A stretch of 56,957 nucleotides of DNA from Nanosyncoccus sp963540965 (GTDB lineage: Bacteria > Patescibacteriota > Saccharimonadia > Saccharimonadales > Saccharimonadaceae), in contig CAUTSA010000005.1 in assembly GCA_963540965.1 (NCBI GenBank), positions 1-56,957 on the forward strand, written 5' to 3'. Positions 43,537 through 51,649 of the stretch are shown one piece after another (the stretch's first letter is position 1; every line of letters starts with the position of its first letter). The position numbers were made by a program, and so were the translations under genes. Below the pieces are notes generated by a model. The model did not search any database. It worked only from the letters and a program-made list of their open reading frames with translations, and was not told the DNA's origin.

Positions 43537-44104
43537 ATCAAATAAACCAAAAGATTTCTCAAACCGTAATACTAACAGTAGATCACGTTCACGTATTCGT
43601 CCATTAAAAACTGAGCGCAGTCAAACTCTTGATCAAAAAACCTTCAAGAAGAAGCCAGCAATCAAGGAGATTGTCAGAGAACCAACCTCAGGTGGTATAG
43701 TCTTTCGTTTTAACGAAAAGAAAAACGATATTGAGATTCTTCTTATTCAAGATTCCAAGAACCGTTGGACTATCCCTAAGGGCCATATTGAAGCAGGTGA
43801 AACTGCAAAACAGACCGCCATTCGCGAGATTGGTGAAGAAGCAGGCTTAAACCATATTAAAGTTTTGTCCTGGCTCGGCAAGATACATTTTAAGTATCGC
43901 CGTGTTGATAAGCTTGTTCTTATGACTACCCAGATCTATCTGGTTCGCGCTCTTGACGGAAAAGAACGTCCAACTAAAGAAAAATGGATGAATGGAATTA
44001 AATGGTTTAGTTTCCGTGACGCCTTGAATGCAATTGAGTACGATGATATTGAAAAACTCATGCTCATTGCCAAAAAACGTATTCGTGCTGGAGACTTACA
44101 ATAA
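43484..44104 (+). CDS. NUDIX hydrolase
   Basis: 206 residues from the ATG at 43484, chosen for GAGGGAG just upstream; it overlaps nusB by 53 bp. The first ~65 residues are a basic, Asn/Ser/Arg-rich extension. The Nudix box is intact (GHIEAGETAKQTAIREIGEEAGL without its last residues quoted: G, E, REIGEE, G in register). It hydrolyses nucleoside-diphosphate-linked compounds; the substrate is unknown. Operon with nusB and probably rnc. Confidence 0.88.
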   Translation: MKDQNRKLSPKLTLPNNKSNKPKDFSNRNTNSRSRSRIRPLKTERSQTLDQKTFKKKPAIKEIVREPTSGGIVFRFNEKKNDIEILLIQDSKNRWTIPKGHIEAGETAKQTAIREIGEEAGLNHIKVLSWLGKIHFKYRRVDKLVLMTTQIYLVRALDGKERPTKEKWMNGIKWFSFRDALNAIEYDDIEKLMLIAKKRIRAGDLQ

Positions 44105-44125
44105 TTAACATTCGGGATTTCATCA

Positions 44126-44149
44126 GGTACTAGACCCTTCTCTAGTACC
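44126..44149 (+). promoter_or_regulatory. Perfect hairpin in the rnc leader
   Basis: GGTACTAGA, 6-nt loop, TCTAGTACC: a 9-bp stem with no following T-run, 25 nt before the rnc start. Possible RNase III cleavage or autoregulation site. Confidence 0.5.
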
Positions 44150-44173
44150 AAAGTGAGTTCCAGAAAGGAAAAT

Positions 44174-45034
44174 ATGGATAATTATCTAAAAAAATACAAC
44201 ATCGATCTAGAAACCATCAGAAAACACATCAGTGAAGCCTCGGTTAAAAAGAAGCCTGTCGATGATCGCCCAGAGGAGACCTATACGCCAGACATTATCG
44301 ATCAATATACTAAGTTCGCTGAAGAGAAAATGAGCATTAAATTTAACGATATTACACTTTTTATTACCGCTCTTACTCATCGTAGCTTTGTTAATGAACA
44401 TAAAAAATCTATTGTCGAACATAATGAACGTCTAGAGTTTCTTGGTGATGCAATCCTAGAACTTGTCGTTTCGGATTTTCTATATCAGAATTTTCATGAG
44501 CCAGAAGGAATTATGACTGCCTGGAGATCGGCCCTAGTACGCACGGAATCAATCGGTGCCGCCTCCGAGAAAATTGGTTATATTTCACTAATTCGTCTTT
44601 CAAAAGGTGAAAAACTTGGTAGCAGTCGTACTCACGCCTCCATCATTGCCGACTGTTTCGAAGCCGTTACTGGCGCTATCTATCTCGATCAAGGTTTTGA
44701 TGCTGCCAAAGATTTTATCTATCAACATATTATCTGTAAAATGGACGAGGTCATTCTTTCTGAATCCTGGCGTGATGCAAAGAGCTATCTGCAAGAATTA
44801 GCTCAAAAATTTGAAGGCAGCACTCCTCAATATCATGTCGTTAAAGAAGAGGGGCCTGATCATGACCGCATCTTTACCATTAATGTCGTAGTTGCGGGAC
44901 ATATCAGAGGTACTGGGGTCGGACACAGCAAGCAGGAGGCTCAATCCGCCGCCGCGGCTGAGGGGATTAAATATTATAAAAAACAGTCAACCGATCAAAG
45001 TCTCGTCACTGGTAAATTATCTTTGATTAAATAA
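44174..45034 (+). CDS. rnc: Ribonuclease III
   Basis: 286 residues from the ATG at 44174 (AAAGGAAAA upstream). N-terminal extension of about 45 residues, then the catalytic domain with NERLEFLGDAILEL and IIADCFEAVTGAIYLD (catalytic Asp and Glu) and a C-terminal dsRNA-binding domain (SYLQELAQKFEGSTPQY, HSKQEAQSAAAAEGIKYY). Cuts double-stranded RNA, including rRNA precursors. A hairpin lies just upstream, and a terminator follows. Confidence 0.96.
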   Translation: MDNYLKKYNIDLETIRKHISEASVKKKPVDDRPEETYTPDIIDQYTKFAEEKMSIKFNDITLFITALTHRSFVNEHKKSIVEHNERLEFLGDAILELVVSDFLYQNFHEPEGIMTAWRSALVRTESIGAASEKIGYISLIRLSKGEKLGSSRTHASIIADCFEAVTGAIYLDQGFDAAKDFIYQHIICKMDEVILSESWRDAKSYLQELAQKFEGSTPQYHVVKEEGPDHDRIFTINVVVAGHIRGTGVGHSKQEAQSAAAAEGIKYYKKQSTDQSLVTGKLSLIK

Positions 45035-45035
45035 A

Positions 45036-45066
45036 GCAGCTGATCCAAAAGGATCAGTTGTTTTTT
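45036..45066 (+). terminator. Rho-independent terminator after rnc
   Basis: CAGCTGATCC, AAAA loop, GGATCAGTTG, T-run. Confidence 0.88.
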
Positions 45067-45177
45067 GACCCCATTCAGCCAAGAAGAGGATTCCTCTTAT
45101 GTTTTGAAATATCTTGAAATTATGTTAAAATATCCTCTAAAGTCACCGACTTTGCACTTTAAGAAAGGGGAGAAAAA

Positions 45178-45879
45178 ATGGAGGCAAAGAAATTAAATAT
45201 TGGCCAAATAGAAAATGTCATCAAATATTATGTACTGATGGCAAAATGGCTTTATGAACTGGGGGATTTTGCTAGAACAAAATATCTCCAGATGAATCTA
45301 GAAAAAGAGAATACCTCCCGCCCACATAGTGATTACCAGCGTTTACTGGAAAAATACTATAACGGCAGTGAGGAGGAGCTAAAGAATGCTGTTTTTATAA
45401 AATCAGAAAACAGCCAGAAGATATTGAAAGAACTACTCAACCTGTCAAGGCAAATTGGCATTGAGCAATATTTTGATAAAATCGACCCCCGCACGGGGAA
45501 GCGTCAATTAATCATGGGGCAGGATGATGGACTGATAGTTCAAAATTTCTGCACCATTTATAGTAAGACGACTTACGGGTCAAGATTGAGGCGAAAGAAT
45601 ACAAAGGATATCGTCAAGAATATCCTAATCGATTTCGCAAATATCAAGGAAGACAAAATATCTTCCATTGACCGTGAGTATGTCGACAGTTTCTTTACTG
45701 ATGATAAAGTCAAAGAACTGTCAAGAGAAATATACTTAGGGTTAACAGGGGGGGTGGAGAGTTCTATCAAAAGCATTATTGCAGCCGATAAGGTGCTGCC
45801 TTTCATAATTAGGGCGAAGACACTCTACTCCCTTGAGAATAACTTTCAGCACCTGATAAGGGCGATGAAAGTGTCATAG
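45178..45879 (+). CDS. Hypothetical protein (orphan)
   Basis: 233 residues; unrecognised. Predominantly helical, charged, no membrane segment, start MEAKKLNIGQIENVIKYY. The start follows AAGAAAGGGGAG. TGT-TAAAAT upstream gives a promoter, and an AAAGTC/GACTTT hairpin lies in the leader. It is a single-gene unit between two terminators. Function cannot be stated. Confidence 0.65.
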   Translation: MEAKKLNIGQIENVIKYYVLMAKWLYELGDFARTKYLQMNLEKENTSRPHSDYQRLLEKYYNGSEEELKNAVFIKSENSQKILKELLNLSRQIGIEQYFDKIDPRTGKRQLIMGQDDGLIVQNFCTIYSKTTYGSRLRRKNTKDIVKNILIDFANIKEDKISSIDREYVDSFFTDDKVKELSREIYLGLTGGVESSIKSIIAADKVLPFIIRAKTLYSLENNFQHLIRAMKVS

Positions 45880-45884
45880 ATATA

Positions 45885-45907
45885 GGCCTCCATTTTGGAG
45901 GCTTTTT
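45885..45907 (+). terminator. Rho-independent terminator
   Basis: GCCTCC, ATTTT loop, GGAGGC, T-run. Confidence 0.82.
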
Positions 45908-45980
45908 AAATTCATCTGATCCTTGAAAAAAACTTTAAAATAGTTTAAAATAACAATATTAAATTAATTAAGGAGCAAAC

Positions 45981-46319
45981 ATGCTTGCGATTCGTATGCA
46001 ACGTAATGGTCGAACTCATTACCCAACTTTTCGACTAGTCGTCCAAGAATCCCAGCGTCATCCACTTTCTGGACGCGTTGTGGCTGAGGTCGGCAATTAC
46101 AACCCAGAAACTAAAAAGACTACTTTAGACAAAGAAAAAATTGAATTCTATCTAAAGAATGGTGCTCAACCATCTTCACGCGTCGCCTTCATCTTCAAAA
46201 AAGAAGGCATCACTCTTCCATCATGGTACAAGGAAGCTAATCCAAAGACTAGGAAACCAAAACACGCAGATAAGCTTCGTAAAAATCAACCAAAAGAAGA
46301 AACCGAAGCTACAGAATAA
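45981..46319 (+). CDS. rpsP: 30S ribosomal protein S16
   Basis: 112 residues. MLAIRMQRNGRTHYPTFRLVV, the GNYNPE segment and GAQPSSRVAFIFKKEG are family signatures. The C-terminus has an additional polar/acidic tail. AAGGAG and an AT-rich promoter upstream. In many bacteria rpsP is followed by a KH gene, rimM and trmD; here only the KH gene follows. Confidence 0.95.
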   Translation: MLAIRMQRNGRTHYPTFRLVVQESQRHPLSGRVVAEVGNYNPETKKTTLDKEKIEFYLKNGAQPSSRVAFIFKKEGITLPSWYKEANPKTRKPKHADKLRKNQPKEETEATE

Positions 46320-46326
46320 GAAAAAG

Positions 46327-46357
46327 AAATAAGGTGCTCTAAGTACCTTATTTTTTA
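46327..46357 (+). terminator. Rho-independent terminator after rpsP
   Basis: AAATAAGGT pairs with ACCTTATTT, followed by T-run. Confidence 0.8.
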
Positions 46358-46417
46358 TTTATCAAACCGCAACCATTATGATATAATTCTAATAACAAAA
46401 ATTAACTTGGAGAACCT

Positions 46418-46801
46418 ATGCCAACCATTGACCAACAATTCGTAGAATACATCGTAAAAACTCTCGTAAATAATCCTGACAAAGTAAATATTGAACGCGC
46501 CATTGACGAAAAAGGTGTTCTCCTTTCTCTCAGTGTCGACCCTGAAGATGTCGGTCGCGTGATCGGTCGCCGTGGTGCAACTGCTCAGTCCATCCGCACC
46601 CTTCTTCGTGCTCTAGGAACCAAAAATGACGCTCGTTACAATCTCAAAATTGTTAATACCGATGAACACGGAAGTTTCGAGACCACTGGCGAACCAGTTG
46701 CTGCTCGTACCGTTGAAGATTATGTAGAAGAATCTGAAGATTCTACTCTTACCAAAAATACCCGCGCCGAACTCGCTGATCTTGATGATCTCGACATCTA
46801 A
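46418..46801 (+). CDS. khpA: KH domain RNA-binding protein (KhpA-like)
   Basis: 127 residues. Small KH protein: VIGRRGATAQSIRTLLRALG contains the GRRG GxxG loop, followed by LKI strand. KhpA proteins bind RNA with KhpB/Jag and affect cell-wall gene expression in Firmicutes. The C-terminal ~45 residues are an acidic extension not usual for the family. Position after rpsP matches the conserved order. Starts after TTGGAG. Confidence 0.88.
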   Translation: MPTIDQQFVEYIVKTLVNNPDKVNIERAIDEKGVLLSLSVDPEDVGRVIGRRGATAQSIRTLLRALGTKNDARYNLKIVNTDEHGSFETTGEPVAARTVEDYVEESEDSTLTKNTRAELADLDDLDI

Positions 46802-46810
46802 TTAACAAAG

Positions 46811-46834
46811 AATAGCCCTTCGGGGCTATTTTTC
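46811..46834 (+). terminator. Rho-independent terminator after the KH gene
   Basis: AATAGCCC, TTCG loop, GGGCTATT, T-run. Confidence 0.92.
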
Positions 46835-46869
46835 ATTAAAAACCTTAGCCAATTATTAAAAAAATCATC

Positions 46870-46898
46870 TTGACTATTCCATGTAAAAACCTTATACT
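46870..46898 (+). promoter_or_regulatory. Promoter of small RNA
   Basis: TTGACT, 17-nt spacer, TATACT; one of the best sigma-70-type promoters in the window, with no gene downstream on this strand. Confidence 0.75.
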
Positions 46899-46904
46899 TA
46901 AACC

Positions 46905-46996
46905 AGTTCAAGTTGAACCAAGCTAACTGCGAGTCAGCTTACATAAAGTTGAGAGCTTATATGTTCAAAAAAATCCACCGTCTAGGTGGTTTTTTG
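46905..46996 (+). ncRNA. Candidate structured small RNA, about 92 nt
   Basis: Between a strong promoter and a terminator lie four consecutive hairpins with almost no linker: GTTCA/TGAAC (46906-46918); AAGCT-A-ACT/AGT-C-AGCTT (46920-46940); ACATAAAG/CTT-A-TATGT with loop TTGAGAG (46941-46964); and the terminator stem CCACC/GGTGG (46975-46989) with a T-run. It does not match SRP RNA, 6S, tmRNA or RNase P as far as I can tell. The loop shares AAGTTGAGAG with the rpsL leader hairpin. Confidence 0.65.
46968..46995 (+). terminator. Terminator of small RNA
   Basis: A-tract, CCACC, 5-nt loop, GGTGG, T-run. Confidence 0.82.
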
Positions 46997-47020
46997 GTTG
47001 TTTAATCAATAAAACAATAA

Positions 47021-47046
47021 AAAACACCCCCATGTTCGGGGGTGAA
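47021..47046 (-). terminator. Terminator for the minus-strand gene
   Basis: On the minus strand CACCCCC pairs with GGGGGTG and is followed by a T-run. Confidence 0.82.
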
Positions 47047-47050
47047 TAAT

Positions 47051-48019
47051 CTAAGGTACAATAATGACTTCGGCCTTACTAAAACCTTCGGCAATAGTTT
47101 CAAGTTCCGGTAGTCTCTTTAGCTTATCCAGCCATCTTTTTGGGATGCCCTGCATACCATAATAAAGTCCAGCAAGTCCCCCCGTTAAAGCACCAATTGT
47201 ATCCGTATCGTGACCTAGATTGACTGCTTTAATTACGGCCTGTTCGAAATTTCTAGTCGTCACCAAAGACCAGATTGCTGCCTCCAGACTTTCAATTACG
47301 TCACTATTCGACTGGATTGCATCTTCTGGTAGTGTGGCTAAATTATCTTTTAGAATACGACTAAATGACTCAACACAAGCCTCAGAGAAGAAACTATATT
47401 TTTCCTGCTGAATCTTCTGTAGTGCCACAGCCGGATAATACCCCTCAAGCAAATAGCATGCATAATTCACAAATATCATATTTGCTAGAATGCATTTTTC
47501 TGTTGCATGAGTCAATCTAGTTACGCTCTTAACCAGATTATATCTAGCCTTACCCTGTATATTATAATTATAGCAGAGAAAGGCGATCGGCAAAATTCTC
47601 ACAAGAGCCCCATTATCCGTGGCAAACTCAAAAGCATCACCGCACTCATCCAGATCATATCCCTTCTTAAACCTCTCTACTGCCATAGCAATAGTTGGGT
47701 TTGAATTTATGACCTCAGCTCCAACTGTATAATCTGCAAGATGCAGCCATCTTGACAATTTATGCAGTATATCAGATTGGTTAATTCTGCCGCACCTCCT
47801 GATGGACTCCATCAAGGCAATGATCATTGAAGTATTCATTGACCATGTCCCCTGGACGGTCATATGAGAACCAAAACTCTGCATTTCAAAAACAGGATTA
47901 GCCTTTAGTTCCTCACGGGACTTAAATTCCACCGGTAGTCCAAGCGCATCGCCAATCGCATTACCAACAAGACCTCCGACTACCTGGTCATGATAAATAT
48001 AATGTCTAAAAGTATCCAT
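47051..48019 (-). CDS. ADP-ribosylglycohydrolase paralogue, probably inactive or altered
   Basis: 322 residues. Homologous throughout to the protein at 30485-31456: GNAIGDALGLPVEF, LGHDTDTIGALTGGLAG near the C-terminus. The central metal motif SDDT reads SMNT (GTWSMNTSMIIAL), replacing both magnesium-binding aspartates with Met and Asn. The late DTDT motif is retained. Hydrolysis is therefore doubtful; it may still bind ADP-ribose. AAAAGGGGGT precedes the ATG as in the paralogue. Its own near-consensus promoter lies upstream. Confidence 0.88.
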   Translation of the reverse strand: MDTFRHYIYHDQVVGGLVGNAIGDALGLPVEFKSREELKANPVFEMQSFGSHMTVQGTWSMNTSMIIALMESIRRCGRINQSDILHKLSRWLHLADYTVGAEVINSNPTIAMAVERFKKGYDLDECGDAFEFATDNGALVRILPIAFLCYNYNIQGKARYNLVKSVTRLTHATEKCILANMIFVNYACYLLEGYYPAVALQKIQQEKYSFFSEACVESFSRILKDNLATLPEDAIQSNSDVIESLEAAIWSLVTTRNFEQAVIKAVNLGHDTDTIGALTGGLAGLYYGMQGIPKRWLDKLKRLPELETIAEGFSKAEVIIVP

Positions 48020-48062
48020 TCTTTTACCCCCTTTTATATTTTAATATACTATGGACTTCGAT

Positions 48063-48090
48063 ATTATAACATATAGTCAATATTTGTCAA
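48063..48090 (-). promoter_or_regulatory. Near-consensus promoter of the minus-strand gene
   Basis: On the minus strand TTGACA, 16-nt spacer, TGT-TATAAT, divergent from the rpoB promoter. Confidence 0.75.
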
Positions 48091-48106
48091 AAGCTAAGGC
48101 TAACTC

Positions 48107-48135
48107 TTGAAAAATCTAGCAAAATATAGTAAAAT
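48107..48135 (+). promoter_or_regulatory. rpoBC promoter
   Basis: TTGAAA, 17-nt spacer, TAAAAT, giving a leader of about 115 nt. Confidence 0.7.
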
Positions 48136-48143
48136 CGAACACA

Positions 48144-48233
48144 AGAAGTAGTGTGTCTTCTAATAGCGAGGGTGTCCTAAACTGGCGAACTAGGATGTCA
48201 TTAGATGACAGTAATCTTCGGCGCTAAAGATTA
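48144..48233 (+). promoter_or_regulatory. Structured rpoB leader
   Basis: Four hairpins in series: AGAAG/CTTCT, TCCTA/TAGGA, TGTCAT/ATGACA and TAATCTT/AAGATTA. rplJ-rplL, which normally carry the autoregulatory leader of this operon, are not upstream. Likely a control element; ligand unknown. Confidence 0.5.
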
Positions 48234-48256
48234 TTAACACTAAAATAGAGGAAAAC

Positions 48257-51200
48257 GTGAGTACAAAGAATATCAGTACAGCTGGTCAGCGTGTCTTTTT
48301 CACAGACGGTGACCATCTCGAAATCCCTGATCTTACTGCACACCAGAAAGATTCCTGGGAGGAATTTATCAAATCCGGTCTCCGTGAAGTCTTCACCGAA
48401 TTGAACCCAATCGATGACTACACCGGCCAAAAACTATCCCTAAGGTTCAAGGACTATGAGTTTAAAGCTCCAAAACGTACTATTGAAGAAGCTAAATATA
48501 ACCTTGAAACTTACGAAGCTCCGCTTCATGTTAAAGCTGAGCTTACTAACAAAGTTACAGGTGAAATCAAAGAACAGAATATCTACTTTGGTGATTATCC
48601 ATGGATGACCGACCGTGCCACCTTTATCATTAACGGTACAGAACGTGTCATCGTTTCTCAGCTTATCCGTTCTGCTGGTGTTTTCTTTACCGCAGATAAT
48701 TATAACGGTAAGAATTATTACGGTGCCAAGGTAATTCCAGGTCGTGGTGCTTGGCTTGAATTTGAAACCGCCACTAACGGCTCAATCAATGTCAAAATTG
48801 ATCGCCGTCGTAAAATTCCTGTCACCACCTTCCTTCGAGCTCTTGGTGTTACTAAGAATTCTGAACTTAAAGAGCTCTTTGCTGATGTTGACAATGGTCC
48901 AATCAATTACATCGATAGTACGATCGACAAGGATCCTACTACCAGCCAGGCTGCTGCCCTCCTTGAGGTCTACCGCCGTCTTCGCCCAGGTGATCTAGCC
49001 ACTGTCGAAAACGCACGCTCAATGGTAGAACGTACCTTCTTTGACTACAAACGCTATGACTACTCCCGCGTTGGCCGTTTTAAGATTAATCAAAGGCTTG
49101 GTTTCGATACTCCAAATGATAGTACCCACCGTACTCTTCAAATGGAAGACGTTGTTGCCATTATTCGCGAACTTATTCGCCTCAATAACACCCAAGAGCC
49201 AGCCGACGACATCGACTCACTCGCAAATCGTCGCGTTAAGATGGTTGGTGAATTGATTCAGCGTCAATTCCGTCTTGGTATGCTTCGCTTACAGCGCAAT
49301 ATCTTAGACCGCATGTCTATGGCTAACCCAGAAGAGGTTACTCCATCTCAGCTTCTTAACTCACGTCCAGTAGTCGCTGCCGTTAAGGAATTTTTCAGCA
49401 GCTCTCAGTTGTCCCAACTAATGGATTCTTACAACCCATTCTCTGAACTTTCACATAAGCGTCGTCTAAGTTCTATGGGTCCTGGCGGTCTTACTCGTGA
49501 ACGTGCCGGTTTTGATGTTCGTGATACTCACCCTACCCATTACGGTCGTATCTGTACTGTTGAAACCCCAGAAGGTGCCAACGTCGGTCTCGTACTAAAC
49601 CTCGCAACTTACGCCCGAATTAATGAATACGGCTTTATTGAAGCTCCATATCGCATCGTTAAAGATGGTAAAGTTACTGACGAGGTCGTGTATGTTGATG
49701 CCAGCCTTGAAAAAGACATGGTTATCGCCGACACCTCCGCTAAGCTCGATAAAGATGGTAGTTTCATCGATGAACGTGTTTCCGCTCGTATTAATGGTCA
49801 GCCAGCTCAGGTTGAATCTAGCCGTGTTACTCACGTTGATGCCGCACATAAGGAAATTCTTGGTGCATCCGCATCTCTCATTCCATTTGTTGAGAAAAAC
49901 CGTGTCGACCGTGCACTCATGGGTTGTGCCATGCAGAAACAGGCCGTTCCACTTCTCAAGAATACCGCTCCAACCGTTGGTACCGGTGTCGAGGCCGATA
50001 TCGCAAGATACACTTCTCAATTAATTACCGCCGACATGGATGGTGTAGTTAAAAAGGCTGATGGTATCTCAATCATCGTTGACTATGATAACGGTGCTTC
50101 AAGAGAATATAAGATTGCTCACTTTGAACAAACAAACTCTGACCAGTGTTACAACCAGCGTTGTATGGTTACTCGTGGCCAAAAAGTTAAAGCTGGCGAT
50201 GTTCTTATTGAGGGTGCCTCTATTGAAGATGGTGAAATTGCTCTTGGCCGCAACCTCTTAGTCGCCTTCATGCCATGGCGTGGTTACAACATGGATGATG
50301 CCATCGTTGTCTCACGCAAACTAGTTGAAGACGACACCTTAACTTCTATCAATATTAAAGACTTTGATGTTGAAGTTCGTGAAACCAAACTTGGCCCAGA
50401 ACAAGTCACTCGTGATATTCCAAACGTCTCAGAACATGCTCTTCGTCACCTTGGTGAAGATGGTATTGTTACTATTGGCTCTGAAGTCTCTACTGGCGAT
50501 ATTCTTGTTGGTAAAATTACTCCAAAGGGTGAACAGGAACTCAGCTCTGAAGAACGTCTACTTCGTGCTATCTTTGGTGAAAAAGCCAAAGATGTCCGCG
50601 ACACTTCAGTTCGCATGAGTGGTGGTACTTCTGGTAAAGTTATTGGCGTCCGCATTTACACTCGTGAGCAAGGTCACGAGCTAAAAGCTGGTGTTCTCAT
50701 GCAGATCAAAATCTTTGTTGCAGAAATGCGTAAGATTCAAATCGGTGATAAGATGGCTGGTCGTTACGGTAACAAGGGTGTAGTCTCCCGCGTTCTACCA
50801 GTTGAAGATATGCCATTCATGGCCGATGGTACACCAGTTGATGTCGTACTTTCTCCAATGGGCGTACCTTCCCGTATGAACCTTGGTCAGCTTTATGAAA
50901 TTCACATTGGTCTAGCTGCTCGTATCTTAGGATACAAAGTTGCTACCCCATCTTTCAACGGTATTCCAGATGAAGTAATCTCAGATGAATTAGAAAAAGC
51001 TGGCATTGATCGTAATGGCCGCGTCCAGCTCTACGATGGTCTTACAGGTGAACCATTTAACGAAAAGACCTCAGTTGGTATCATGCATATGATCAAACTT
51101 CATCACATGGTTGAAGATAAGATTCACGCTCGCTCAACCGGTCCTTACACTATGGTTACTCAGCAACCACTTGGTGGTAAAGCTCAGAATGGTGGTCAGC

Positions 51201-51649
51201 GTTTCGGAGAAATGGAGGTTTGGGCACTAGAGGCTTATGGCGCATCCAGTATTCTACAAGAAATGCTTACCATTAAATCAGATGACGTTTACGGACGTGC
51301 AAAGGCTTATGAATCCATTATTAAGCATGAACCAATTCAAGGTCCAAAACTTCCTGAAGGTTTCAACGTTTTGGTGAAGGAACTACAAGGACTTGGTCTC
51401 AAGGTTGATCTTCTTGATAACGGTGAAGCTAGAGACGCTGATAGTGTAATTGAGGACACTTCAAGGGAAATCGAAAAATCCCAAGATGATCGCCTGATTT
51501 ACGCCAAACACAACGTACATATCAATGATGACGAAAATGACATAATCGACCTTACCGACGAAGAGATCGAAGAATCTCTCGACGGTCAAGGAATTACAAT
51601 TAAAGACGGAGACAGTGAAGATAACATTGATCTCGGAGAGGAGTTCTAA
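48257..51649 (+). CDS. rpoB: RNA polymerase beta subunit
   Basis: 1130 residues; GTG start after GAGGA. Rifampicin-pocket region SSQLSQLMDSYNPFSELSHK keeps the Asp, His and Ser that confer sensitivity in E. coli. GPGGLTRERAGF, GEMEVWALEAYGA, and HARSTGPYTMVTQQPLGG are canonical. The GRHGNKG segment reads GRYGNKG. C-terminus acidic. rpoC starts at the last base of the stop. Confidence 0.98.
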   Translation: MSTKNISTAGQRVFFTDGDHLEIPDLTAHQKDSWEEFIKSGLREVFTELNPIDDYTGQKLSLRFKDYEFKAPKRTIEEAKYNLETYEAPLHVKAELTNKVTGEIKEQNIYFGDYPWMTDRATFIINGTERVIVSQLIRSAGVFFTADNYNGKNYYGAKVIPGRGAWLEFETATNGSINVKIDRRRKIPVTTFLRALGVTKNSELKELFADVDNGPINYIDSTIDKDPTTSQAAALLEVYRRLRPGDLATVENARSMVERTFFDYKRYDYSRVGRFKINQRLGFDTPNDSTHRTLQMEDVVAIIRELIRLNNTQEPADDIDSLANRRVKMVGELIQRQFRLGMLRLQRNILDRMSMANPEEVTPSQLLNSRPVVAAVKEFFSSSQLSQLMDSYNPFSELSHKRRLSSMGPGGLTRERAGFDVRDTHPTHYGRICTVETPEGANVGLVLNLATYARINEYGFIEAPYRIVKDGKVTDEVVYVDASLEKDMVIADTSAKLDKDGSFIDERVSARINGQPAQVESSRVTHVDAAHKEILGASASLIPFVEKNRVDRALMGCAMQKQAVPLLKNTAPTVGTGVEADIARYTSQLITADMDGVVKKADGISIIVDYDNGASREYKIAHFEQTNSDQCYNQRCMVTRGQKVKAGDVLIEGASIEDGEIALGRNLLVAFMPWRGYNMDDAIVVSRKLVEDDTLTSINIKDFDVEVRETKLGPEQVTRDIPNVSEHALRHLGEDGIVTIGSEVSTGDILVGKITPKGEQELSSEERLLRAIFGEKAKDVRDTSVRMSGGTSGKVIGVRIYTREQGHELKAGVLMQIKIFVAEMRKIQIGDKMAGRYGNKGVVSRVLPVEDMPFMADGTPVDVVLSPMGVPSRMNLGQLYEIHIGLAARILGYKVATPSFNGIPDEVISDELEKAGIDRNGRVQLYDGLTGEPFNEKTSVGIMHMIKLHHMVEDKIHARSTGPYTMVTQQPLGGKAQNGGQRFGEMEVWALEAYGASSILQEMLTIKSDDVYGRAKAYESIIKHEPIQGPKLPEGFNVLVKELQGLGLKVDLLDNGEARDADSVIEDTSREIEKSQDDRLIYAKHNVHINDDENDIIDLTDEEIEESLDGQGITIKDGDSEDNIDLGEEF

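Noticed and set aside
46948..47004. A short ORF starting TTG or ATG that runs through the small-RNA hairpin and terminator
   Set aside because: It lacks a convincing ribosome-binding site and its codons coincide with an intrinsic terminator stem and T-run, so coding is unlikely.
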